This document shows, piece by piece, positions 26,524 through 34,980 of a stretch of DNA of 64,000 nt. Each line of letters opens with the position of its first letter. The first letter of the stretch is position 1. Origin of the DNA: Rhodospirillaceae bacterium (lineage in GTDB: Bacteria > Pseudomonadota > Alphaproteobacteria > Dongiales > Dongiaceae); assembly GCA_016712715.1 (NCBI GenBank), contig JADJQM010000003.1, positions 558,001-622,000 on the forward strand, read 5' to 3'. The translations under genes were made by a program, and so were the position numbers. The notes beneath the pieces were generated by a model. That model was not told the origin of the DNA. It saw only the letters and a list, made by a program, of their open reading frames with translations, and did not search any database.

Positions 26524-28827
26524 ATGGCCGATAGCGGGTCCAACGAGAAGGAGATGGCGAACGGAGGTCGGCTTCATGCCGCCGCCGAGCGGCAGGCCGT
26601 CTCGTCGCTGGTTGATTTTCACCTTCCCGGACGGGCGCCCTTTGGCCAAGTATTCCTGTCGCGTTTTGCGGGCAGCAACAAGCCGCTATTGATCCTGACC
26701 CTTGGCGCGATCACCTTGCTGACGCTGGTGTCATTGATGCTGGCGATCATGCTGGTTCCAGGGTGGGCGGGAGAGATACTGCCAGTTGCGTTCGTGGTCC
26801 TGGGCAGCGTTACCGCTTACACCGTTCTGCGCATGGCTGGGACCGGCGAGCTTACCATCAAGGCGCAGCGCCAACTGGTAGAGGCGGGATTTGAAGCGGC
26901 CGATGCCATCGTTATCCTTCGCTCCGCCGAAGGGCGGCTGATGCAGGCGAATGCCGTGGCCGAGCGCGTATCGGGATACAGCGATGCCGAACTGGCGCGG
27001 CCGGAAATCTGGCAATCAACTTTCCTGCCCGGCGAGCTTGGCGCCGAGAGGGCGGTCGAAGCCGAGGCCCTCAGGGGCGACCGGCCCGTTTTCCGCGAAG
27101 GGTCGTGGGTCGCCAAGTGCGGCAAGCGGCATCTGATCCGCTGGTCCAATGTTCGCCTGCAGCTCCGACCGGGCGGGGCCCCGGTGCTCCTCAAAGTCGG
27201 ACTTGACCTTACCGAGTTACGGCGCAGCGAATTCGATCTGTTGCGCAATGAAACCTATCTGCGCCTCGCCCATCGCATGGCCAAGCTGTGTCATTGGTAC
27301 TGGCGGCCGGATGGTATCGAATGGCATCTCAACCCGACGAATTCACACGGCCATTACACCTATTCCGACGAGGTCGAAGACCTGTTCGGCTACCCGCCGG
27401 AAAGCCTGCCCAACCAGGGTGATCCGTTCGCCAAGATGATCGCGCATCCGGAAGACGAGGAGATGCTGCGCAGCCATTACAAGCGATTCCGGGAGGGCGG
27501 CGACGATACCTATTCGATCGAGTATCGTGCGATTCATCGAACCGGACGGCTGCTCTACGTTCGCGAGACCGGAGAACGGCGGCGCGATGAAGCGGGCGAC
27601 ATTATCCAGATCGCCGGCACCTTTCAGGACGTAACGGAATTGCGGGCCTCTGAACGCAGCCTGCAGCGAGCCGAGGCGGAATTGCGCCGATCGTTGCGCA
27701 TGTCCGGCCTGTGCCACTGGTCCTGGCAATTGTCGCTTGATAGTCCCGACGGCATGCCGGGCATCTATCAGTCTTCGGGCGATACCGCCGACCTCCTCGG
27801 CCTCGCGCCGGAGGATGTGGCTCTCAACGATCATGACTGGCATCGCCAGGTGGTCCATCCGGATGACGCCGATTGGAGCTGGCAGAGATATGAAGAATTT
27901 CGCTGGGGTCCCGCGGCGACACTCACCCAGGAATACCGCATCGACTCCCGTTATCGCGGTTTGCGCTATGTGCGCTCGATCTGCGAGAAGACGTTCGACG
28001 CCGAGGGCCGGTTGATCGAAATCAGCGGCGCGCTTCAGGACATCACCGAACAACGCCAGCGCGAGCATGAACTGCTCAGGGCCAAGAATGCGGCCGAGAT
28101 CGCCAACCGATCGAAAACCGAGTTCCTGGCTAATATGAGCCACGAACTGCGCACACCGCTCAATGCCGTGATCGGCTTCTCACAGGTGATCCGTGACCAG
28201 TATTTCGGCGATGCGCCAGATCGCTATGCGACCTATGCCGCCGATATCTACAAGAGCGGGCAATGGTTGCTGAAGCAGATCAGCGACGTGCTCGACATGT
28301 CAAAGCTGGAAGCCGGCAAAGAGGAACTGACCGAAGAGCCGGTCGATATCTTGGTCGTGGCGGAAGAATGCGTGAAGATGCTGCGCGCCAAGGCGGAGGA
28401 AGGCCAGGTTCGCATCGAGTGCAACTGGGCGACCGATCTGCCACTGCTCACCGCCGATGCACACAAGGTATCGCAGATTGTGCTCAACGTGCTCACCAAC
28501 GCCATCAAGTTCTCGCCGCCGGACCGGGTCGTCTTTCTGTCGAGCCGTCTCGACGATGGCGGCGACCTGCTGATCGTCATCCGCGATACCGGCATCGGCA
28601 TGTCGAAAGAGGCGATGCAGCATCTGTTCTCCGCATTCCACCAAGCCGATGCCACGATCAGCCGGCGCTTTGGCGGCACGGGGCTTGGCCTTGCCATCAC
28701 CAAGCGGCTGATGGAATTGCATGGTGGCTCAATCGACCTGAGCAGCGAGGTCGGTCAGGGTACGCGCGTGGTCCTGCGCTTCCCCAGCAGTCGCGTGGCA
28801 CGGCGCGAGACAGCCCGCACTGCTTGA
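26524..28827 (+). CDS. multi-PAS membrane sensor histidine kinase
   Basis: 767 residues from ATG 26524, which follows AGAGGG. Two membrane helices lie near residues 55-105 with almost no periplasmic loop. Three PAS-type regions follow (about 120-235, 245-385, 395-505), the last two with CHW motifs and PAC-like ends (IAGTFQDVTELR, ISGALQDITEQR). The kinase core has H-box NMSHELRTPLNAVIGF (His about 541), N-box VLNVLTNAIKFSPPD, and G-boxes DTGIGMS and GGTGLGLAITKRL. Sensing is probably intracellular. No response regulator is adjacent, so it is an orphan kinase. Confidence 0.93.
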   Translation: MADSGSNEKEMANGGRLHAAAERQAVSSLVDFHLPGRAPFGQVFLSRFAGSNKPLLILTLGAITLLTLVSLMLAIMLVPGWAGEILPVAFVVLGSVTAYTVLRMAGTGELTIKAQRQLVEAGFEAADAIVILRSAEGRLMQANAVAERVSGYSDAELARPEIWQSTFLPGELGAERAVEAEALRGDRPVFREGSWVAKCGKRHLIRWSNVRLQLRPGGAPVLLKVGLDLTELRRSEFDLLRNETYLRLAHRMAKLCHWYWRPDGIEWHLNPTNSHGHYTYSDEVEDLFGYPPESLPNQGDPFAKMIAHPEDEEMLRSHYKRFREGGDDTYSIEYRAIHRTGRLLYVRETGERRRDEAGDIIQIAGTFQDVTELRASERSLQRAEAELRRSLRMSGLCHWSWQLSLDSPDGMPGIYQSSGDTADLLGLAPEDVALNDHDWHRQVVHPDDADWSWQRYEEFRWGPAATLTQEYRIDSRYRGLRYVRSICEKTFDAEGRLIEISGALQDITEQRQREHELLRAKNAAEIANRSKTEFLANMSHELRTPLNAVIGFSQVIRDQYFGDAPDRYATYAADIYKSGQWLLKQISDVLDMSKLEAGKEELTEEPVDILVVAEECVKMLRAKAEEGQVRIECNWATDLPLLTADAHKVSQIVLNVLTNAIKFSPPDRVVFLSSRLDDGGDLLIVIRDTGIGMSKEAMQHLFSAFHQADATISRRFGGTGLGLAITKRLMELHGGSIDLSSEVGQGTRVVLRFPSSRVARRETARTA

Positions 28828-28833
28828 TGCGGC

Positions 28834-30252
28834 CTATTGTGCGGCCACCGAGTAAGGGAGCTTTTCGTCGTCGCGCACGAACAGGATGACACATTCCTGT
28901 TTCGCGAGACCGCGGCATTTCTGCAAGGCGGTCTTCTGTGCATAGCCGGGGTCGACATTCTGCGGCAGGCCGCGCTTCCCGGGCACGCATTGGCCGACTT
29001 CCTCGCAGGTGAAGGACCCGGCGAACAAGCCGTCCGGCGAAACGGCGAAGGCGCCCTTGCGGTTCTGCAGCTTCGACAGGTAGCTCTTCAGCATGCCGCC
29101 CACTTTCGGAGAAAGGATCATGCTGCCATCGCTGCTGACGGGCGGAGGTGCCGGGGCGATGGAGGCCACCTGCGTTTCCGGTTCAGGAGCAGGTGCCGGT
29201 TCCGGTGCTGCCGATGCAACCTTCACTTTGGTCTCCGGCACAGCCGGCTGGCTGGCGCTGGCCGCCGCGACCGGCGCAGACGCGCTACGCAACCCTGCCG
29301 CTCGAGCCCGCGCGACACCGGCATAGTAACCATCCGGGAAGCTATCAAGAAAGGCTTCGAACTCGCCTGGATTCTTGCTGTCTTTGACCAGATCCCACAA
29401 TTTCTCCTCAGCGGCGCTGGCCTCGACCGGGGCCTTCTTGGCAGCCGGCTGCGGCGCGGCAGCGACCTGCGCGGCACCCGTCTTGAAGAAGAACGCACCT
29501 GTGAGCGAGGAAGATTCCCACGGCACCTGCTGGGCGCCGGTGGTTTCCATCACCTTGACCCGGACATTGCGGAACGCTTCTTCGATGGCGATGCCGGGCT
29601 TGGTCATCTCGGCCGCGAGTGCCGCAGTATAGGGCGAGTTCTTGCCATCGCCATCGGCAGCCACATTGCCGGGGGCGGTCGAATAGCCGATGAAGCTGCC
29701 GGTCGGCGCATCCATGCGGGCAAGGCCGCTGCCCGCGGAACGCATCGAGCGCGGCAGCGGGTTGTTGCGGCAGGCGTCGAGGATGACGATATTCACCCGC
29801 GCGCCGGCAAATTCCATCTGCTTCAGCACCGCTTCCGCAGAGACCGCTTCGAGGTCGACATCGGCTTCGGCACCGATCGCGGCACCGACGGGGATGAGAT
29901 AATTGGCGCCATCGACCTGGATACCGTGGCCGGCATAGAAGAACAGGCCGACGGCATCGGAACCCGCCGCCGACAATTGCTGGCCGAAAGCCGAGATCGC
30001 CCGCTTCATGGCCTTCTGGTCGCCATTGACCAGCTTGGTCACCTTGAAGCCGAGGCCGGTCAGCCGCTCTGCCATGAGATTGGCATCGTTGGGTGGGTTG
30101 ATGAGGGAGCCGACTTCTGGGCCGTATTTGCCATTGCCTATCACCAAGGCGAGCCGTGTCTCGGCCAAGGCCGGTTGTCCGGCGCCAAGCAGCAGGGCCA
30201 GGAGCAACAGGGTGGCGCAAGCACGCCCTATATAAGGTGTGGTCGTGAACAT
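28834..30252 (-). CDS. exported caspase-like (peptidase C14) protein
   Basis: 472 residues from ATG 30252. The Sec signal is TLLLLALLLGAGQPALA. The p20-like caspase fold has the His in FFYAGHGIQV (His109) and the Cys in IVILDACRNNP (Cys161), so the dyad is intact. A Pro/Ala-rich linker leads to a C-terminal domain with paired cysteines (FTCEEVGQCVPG, LQKCRGLAKQECVILF). These orthocaspases usually cleave after basic residues, but the role of exported ones is unknown. It converges on the histidine kinase with a 6-bp gap. Confidence 0.88.
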   Translation of the reverse strand: MFTTTPYIGRACATLLLLALLLGAGQPALAETRLALVIGNGKYGPEVGSLINPPNDANLMAERLTGLGFKVTKLVNGDQKAMKRAISAFGQQLSAAGSDAVGLFFYAGHGIQVDGANYLIPVGAAIGAEADVDLEAVSAEAVLKQMEFAGARVNIVILDACRNNPLPRSMRSAGSGLARMDAPTGSFIGYSTAPGNVAADGDGKNSPYTAALAAEMTKPGIAIEEAFRNVRVKVMETTGAQQVPWESSSLTGAFFFKTGAAQVAAAPQPAAKKAPVEASAAEEKLWDLVKDSKNPGEFEAFLDSFPDGYYAGVARARAAGLRSASAPVAAASASQPAVPETKVKVASAAPEPAPAPEPETQVASIAPAPPPVSSDGSMILSPKVGGMLKSYLSKLQNRKGAFAVSPDGLFAGSFTCEEVGQCVPGKRGLPQNVDPGYAQKTALQKCRGLAKQECVILFVRDDEKLPYSVAAQ

Positions 30253-30593
30253 ACCGGCAATGTAGCGCGCTTGAGGGGGAAACGGCAGTGCGCTGGCGCA
30301 CATTTCAGCGCGCTCGACCAAGTCAGTCACGAAATGGCAATTTAACCGAAAATACACAGCATTTAGTCGTATCATCCGCAATCGGCCAACGATCTAGTGG
30401 TTATCTTGCATTTTAGATAAAAAAATACTCAAAGAAATCATATGTATAGATGTCATTCTTCGGAAATTAGGTTGACTTTAACCATTACCAAACCCTAGCA
30501 TTCCTAAATCGGGGCTAAGCGGGGGGATCTGCTAAAGGATCGATGGGCATGCCATAGCGTGTAGGGCGCCCACGTATCCGTTGCAGCACGGTG
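30253..30593. other. AT-rich divergent intergenic region
   Basis: About 340 bp, strikingly AT-rich between 30400 and 30510. It contains TTGACT at 30472-30477 and directly after it TTAACCATTA (30478-30487), which resembles the half-site of the alphaproteobacterial regulator CtrA. It probably holds the promoters of both the caspase gene and the DUF2336-kinase operon. Confidence 0.5.
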
Positions 30594-31733
30594 ATGGCGA
30601 ACGACAGCATCGACGGCGAGCAATTGCTGGCATTGGCGCGGCTCCGCTCCGACGAGAGCCGGGCAGAGTTGTTTGCTGTCATGGGCGATCTGTTTCATGA
30701 TCGCAGCGATGTATTGAGCGCGCAGGAACGCGCGCTGATGCTCGATATCCTTGAAAAATTGATGCGTGATGTGGCGCGGGACGTGCGCCGGAAGCTCGCA
30801 TTGCGCCTGGTCGACGCGCCGGGGCTGCCGCGCGAACTGGCCGTCATGCTCGCCAATGACGAGATCGACGTGGCTACGCCCATCCTGTTGCGCTCGGCCG
30901 TGTTGCAGGATGTCGATCTCATCGAAGTCATCCGCCACCGCTCGCGTCAGCACATTCTCACCGTCGCGATGCGGCGCGACGTGAACAGTGCCGTCACCGA
31001 TGCGCTGGTCGAAACCGGCGACCGTGACGTCATCCGCACCCTCCTTGAAAACCAGGACGCGCAGATCTCACGCGTAACGCTGGCTTACCTGGTTGAGCAG
31101 TCGAAGAGTGTCGACGAGTTCCAGGAACCGCTCGTGCGGCGGCGCGACCTGCCGGTAGACCTTGCGCGGCGCATGGTGCTTTGGGTGGCGGCAGCCTTGC
31201 GCCAGGCGCTGATGGAGCGCTTCGATATCGACCCCAACATGCTCGACGATCGCCTGGAGCCGCTGGTCAGGGAAGAAGTAGCCGAGGCGGAGGCCGAAGC
31301 TGCGACCGATTCCGCGGCCGACGTACTTTCAAGGGCGCTGGGCGATGCGCGCCAGCTGACGCCGCGCCTGCTGCTGCAGACCCTGCGCAAGGGCGAGGTG
31401 CAGCTTTTCGAGGCGATGTTCGCCGAGATGAGCGGACTGCGCCTGAAGCTGGTCAATCGCCTGGCCTATGAGCCCGGCGGCCAGGGATTGGCGGTCGCCG
31501 CACGCGGCATGGGGCTCAACCGCGAGGAATTCGCCACCATCTTCCTGCTGACGAGACGCGCCCGCGCCGGACAAGCGGGCTTCGCCCCGGCCGAACTCGG
31601 CCGCGCTCTCGAGTTCTTTGATCGCCTGACGCATGCGGCAGCCGAAACCGTGTTGACGCGCTGGCGTCGTGATCCTGATTACCTGTTTGCCATTCGCTCG
31701 ATCGAAGAAGGGCAGGAGAAGAAACGCGCATGA
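30594..31733 (+). CDS. DUF2336 domain-containing protein (first copy)
   Basis: 379 residues, all-helical and HEAT-like in appearance, with the DUF2336 pattern LLALARLRSDESRAELFAVM, LMRDVARDVRRKLALRL and LANDEIDVATPILLRS. No signal peptide or membrane helix. ATG 30594 is chosen over an adjacent GTG. Its stop overlaps the next kinase start (ATGA), so it is likely a cytoplasmic partner of that kinase. The biochemical role of DUF2336 is not established. Confidence 0.88.
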   Translation: MANDSIDGEQLLALARLRSDESRAELFAVMGDLFHDRSDVLSAQERALMLDILEKLMRDVARDVRRKLALRLVDAPGLPRELAVMLANDEIDVATPILLRSAVLQDVDLIEVIRHRSRQHILTVAMRRDVNSAVTDALVETGDRDVIRTLLENQDAQISRVTLAYLVEQSKSVDEFQEPLVRRRDLPVDLARRMVLWVAAALRQALMERFDIDPNMLDDRLEPLVREEVAEAEAEAATDSAADVLSRALGDARQLTPRLLLQTLRKGEVQLFEAMFAEMSGLRLKLVNRLAYEPGGQGLAVAARGMGLNREEFATIFLLTRRARAGQAGFAPAELGRALEFFDRLTHAAAETVLTRWRRDPDYLFAIRSIEEGQEKKRA

Positions 31734-33310
31734 ACAAAGTCACGCCCTTGGCGCCAAGTTTCCAACAGACCACCGCGCATGTGAGTTCGCCGCGCGCGAA
31801 CCCGGCCAACGAAGCAACACCTTCTCCGACCCGTCTCAACGATCTGTTCCGGCAAGAACTGCTCGAATTCGGCCCAGCCATGATGATGTGCGATCCCAAG
31901 GGATTGATCACCTGGGCCAATCCTTCCTGCCGCCGCATCTCTGAGACGCGCATTGATGGCGGCACGATCGGAGAACGGCTGCGCCTGACCGAGATAGCCG
32001 AGGAAGTGGATCTGCGGCGCACGACCGTGTTTCGCGACTGGGATTTTCCGGCCGGCGGTGCGCTGCAGCGGTTGCGCGCGCGATTTGAGCCGATGGCAGA
32101 TCCCAGTGGCGTGCTGACCGGCTTTGGCGGCATGCTGACATTGCTGCAGGATGGCCGCTCCGGTCTCGATGAAGCTGCCATCGCCCTTGACCGGCATATG
32201 GATTTCATCCGCCTTTCCTCCGATTGGATGTGGGAGACGGATGCGGCCCTCAACCTGCGCCTGGTGACGCAGCGCGTGGTCGGTGCCTTGGGCATGGTAC
32301 CGCAGCAGCTCATCGGCCGGAACCTCCTCGACCTGGTGGCATCTGATGCCTTGCGCCTCAATCTGCAGCGGCGCCTGCAGAAACTGTCGCCGTTCCGCGA
32401 CCTGCCGTTCGATGCGGAAGATGCGACAGGCAAGCGCAAGCTGTTTCTGATGAGTGCATTGCCGGTTTTCGATCCGGCAACGGGCGCCCTCACCGGTTAC
32501 CGCGGCGCGGCCTCCGACATCACCGAGCTCACCCGGCGCGAAGAGAATCTGCGTGCCGCCAAGGAAACGGCCGAAACCGCCAACCGCGCCAAGAGCCAGT
32601 TCCTTGCCAATATGAGCCATGAACTGATGACCCCGCTCAACGCCATCATCGGCTTTGCCGACGTGATGCGCATGGGCCTGCTTGGGCCGGTGGAGAATCC
32701 CGACTACCGCACCTATGTGCGCGACATCCACGGCAGCGCCGTCAATCTGATGGGCATCATCAACGATATCCTCGACGTCTCGCGCATCGAGAACGGCCAG
32801 GCCGATATCAACGAGAGTGCCTGCAATATCGAGGAACTGTTCGATTCCGTGTCGCGCCTGATCCAGGACCGGCTGCAAGCGCAGGGATTGGCACTCACCC
32901 TCGACCTGCCGGCGCGCCTGCCGCGGGTCCATGCCGACAAACGCAAGCTGAAGCAGATCCTGGCGAACCTCCTGGCCAATGCGGTGAAATTCACGCCGCG
33001 CGGGGGCCGGATCACGCTGGGTGCCGGCGTCATGCGCTCGGGCGATATCGCCCTTACCGTGACCGACACCGGCATCGGTATCGCGCTCGAGGATATCGAC
33101 CGGGTGATGCATCCCTTCTCGCAGGCTGATAGTGGCCTCAACCGCAAATATGAAGGGACCGGCCTCGGCCTCACCTTGTCGCTGGGTCTTGCCAAATTGC
33201 ATGGCGGCGATCTGCGGCTTGAGAGCACCCTGGGCGAAGGCACCCGCGCCATCGTCACCCTGCCAGCCAGCCGTGTCATCGACGGGTCGCATCTGACACC
33301 GGTGAAGTAG
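31730..33310 (+). CDS. soluble PAS sensor histidine kinase
   Basis: 526 residues, no membrane helix. Two PAS regions (about 35-145 and 155-265) come before the kinase core: H-box NMSHELMTPLNAIIGFADVM (His about 297), N-box ILANLLANAVKFTPRG, and G-boxes DTGIGIALED and YEGTGLGLTLSLGLAKLHGG. It is coupled to the preceding DUF2336 gene by a 4-bp overlap and followed by a second DUF2336 gene. No response regulator in the window. Confidence 0.92.
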   Translation: MNKVTPLAPSFQQTTAHVSSPRANPANEATPSPTRLNDLFRQELLEFGPAMMMCDPKGLITWANPSCRRISETRIDGGTIGERLRLTEIAEEVDLRRTTVFRDWDFPAGGALQRLRARFEPMADPSGVLTGFGGMLTLLQDGRSGLDEAAIALDRHMDFIRLSSDWMWETDAALNLRLVTQRVVGALGMVPQQLIGRNLLDLVASDALRLNLQRRLQKLSPFRDLPFDAEDATGKRKLFLMSALPVFDPATGALTGYRGAASDITELTRREENLRAAKETAETANRAKSQFLANMSHELMTPLNAIIGFADVMRMGLLGPVENPDYRTYVRDIHGSAVNLMGIINDILDVSRIENGQADINESACNIEELFDSVSRLIQDRLQAQGLALTLDLPARLPRVHADKRKLKQILANLLANAVKFTPRGGRITLGAGVMRSGDIALTVTDTGIGIALEDIDRVMHPFSQADSGLNRKYEGTGLGLTLSLGLAKLHGGDLRLESTLGEGTRAIVTLPASRVIDGSHLTPVK

Positions 33311-33318
33311 GGGGCCTT

Positions 33319-33352
33319 GCCGCCCACCCCTTCCCAACCCCTCGCCCCGACC
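33319..33352. repeat. dispersed GC-rich repeat, half copy
   Basis: GCCCACCCCTTCCCAACCCC followed by TCGCCCCGACCC resembles one arm of the repeats at 8613-8750 and 23322-23430, without the opposite arm. It lies between the histidine kinase and the second DUF2336 gene. Confidence 0.45.
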
Positions 33353-33445
33353 CTGCGGCCCCTGCGCCCAGTCAAATCTTTACCCGCACCTTGGCGCGGG
33401 TTACCAATGAAGCTCATGATCCGTTGAGTCGGGGAGCGATTGAGC

Positions 33446-34627
33446 GTGAGCGACGGCTTCGACCTCAAGGAACTGGCCCTGGTGGCCCGCGACCGGTCGC
33501 CGGAAGGGCGCTCGCGCATGTTCGCCCTGCTGGCCCGGCTGTTCTGGCGGCGCGGCACCATCATGAAGCCCAAGGAACGGGTCATGCTGGCCGAGATCCT
33601 GCGGGTGTTGCGGCCCAAGACCCTGGCCGAGGCGCGCATGGAACTCGCCTATGAGATCGCCGGCTCGACCCTTGCCGAACCCGAACTGCTGAAAGTCTTC
33701 GCCGAGGACGAGATCGAGATCGCCTCCCCTGTCCTCTTTGCCAGCAACCGCCTGGAGCCCAGTGATCTTGTCGCGGTGATCGAGAGCAAGGGCAGTGCCC
33801 ATGCCGCCATCATCGCCAAGCGCAAGGGACCAACCATCGCCATGGTGGACGCCATGGCGCGGTTGGAGGAGCCCACGATCCTGCGCGAACTGCTCGCCAA
33901 TCCCGAGGCGCCCTTCTCCATTCCGGCCCTTTCGGCAGCAGCCCTTGTTGCGATGACGGATGTCGAATTGCAGGCCCTGGTGGCTGAGCGCCGCGAATTG
34001 CCGGAGAGTCTTGCCGAGGACATGATGACCTGGGCCGATCCTGCGGTATGCGAGACGCTCAACCAGCGTTTTCTGTTCGATGCCCAGGCCGCCTCGCCGC
34101 AACGCCCGGTCTATGGCCAGAAGGCCCAGCCGATGCCGCCGGCCGAGAACATCGCATCACTCGCTGTCGAGGAAGGCGCTGCGGAACCGGCGCCTGGCGA
34201 AATCGAGTTGACGCCGGTCTCGATGATCAGCGCCCTGCGGTCCGGCAACCTTGCCCTGTTCCAGGCACAGATGGCGCATCTGGCCAATTTGCGCATGGGG
34301 CTGGTGCGCAAGCTGATGAACGAAAATGGTGGCGACAGCATCGCGCTCATCGCGCGCGCCATCGGCCTTCGGCGCGACGAGTTCGCACAGATCTACCTGC
34401 TGGCGCGCAAGCTGCGCAGCAAGGCGAGCGGGATCGGCGCTGCCGATCTTGGCCAGGCGCTCGATTTCTTCGACCGGACGGAGGCTACGCAAGCCAGCGC
34501 CATCATGTCCCGCTGGCGGCGCGAATCGGCGCGCGAGACGCTTACCGAGAGCGACGACGCGGTCCCCTTGGTGGCCGAGGAGCCGCCGACAGCGGAACCT
34601 GCGACCCAGCCCGCCGAGCCGGTCTGA
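33446..34627 (+). CDS. DUF2336 domain-containing protein (second copy)
   Basis: 393 residues from GTG 33446, which sits 9 nt after GGGGAG; a TTG at 33440 is the alternative. It is a clear paralogue of 30594-31733 in order and motif (LALVARDRSPEGRSRMF, FAEDEIEIASPVLF, AIGLRRDEFAQIYLLARKLRS near the end). All-helical and cytoplasmic. Both copies flank the soluble PAS kinase, which argues for a shared signalling unit. Confidence 0.87.
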   Translation: MSDGFDLKELALVARDRSPEGRSRMFALLARLFWRRGTIMKPKERVMLAEILRVLRPKTLAEARMELAYEIAGSTLAEPELLKVFAEDEIEIASPVLFASNRLEPSDLVAVIESKGSAHAAIIAKRKGPTIAMVDAMARLEEPTILRELLANPEAPFSIPALSAAALVAMTDVELQALVAERRELPESLAEDMMTWADPAVCETLNQRFLFDAQAASPQRPVYGQKAQPMPPAENIASLAVEEGAAEPAPGEIELTPVSMISALRSGNLALFQAQMAHLANLRMGLVRKLMNENGGDSIALIARAIGLRRDEFAQIYLLARKLRSKASGIGAADLGQALDFFDRTEATQASAIMSRWRRESARETLTESDDAVPLVAEEPPTAEPATQPAEPV

Positions 34628-34980
34628 CAACTTTCCCTATCGTACGGATGTTTACCAATTGGGCCGATGTTCGCTGGCACCGGCGCTCTGGCCGTTGCGC
34701 GCTGTACCGACCGGCGAAGTGCCGGGCCGATGCGCAGAACGCCTAGGCAGCATCACCTCGGGTCAGGGAAAGGACCCGACATTGAGAACAAAAGAGGCCC
34801 CCCGCCGACGAGGCACAAACGCGCAGAAACCTGCGTCAAATCAGCTAAATCTATTGAACCATTACAATTGTTGAAGAAAGATGACGCCAGCTGAGTGCAA
34901 GGGGTCAGCGACGGATGCGCTCCGTGGACAACGTCCCCTTCATGCATTCGAGCTTTTGATCGACAGAGGAGGTTAAAAAA
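34628..34980. other. intergenic region upstream of oppA
   Basis: About 350 bp. A 7-bp hairpin (TCGGGTC at 34758-34764 with GACCCGA at 34773-34779) lacks a T run. An AT-rich segment at 34845-34880 (ATTGAACCATTACAATTGTTG) is the best promoter candidate. The oppA RBS is the strong GAGGAGG just before 34981. Confidence 0.5.

Noticed and set aside
31679..33337. 552-codon open frame on the minus strand
   Set aside because: Antisense to the PAS histidine kinase; no family motif.
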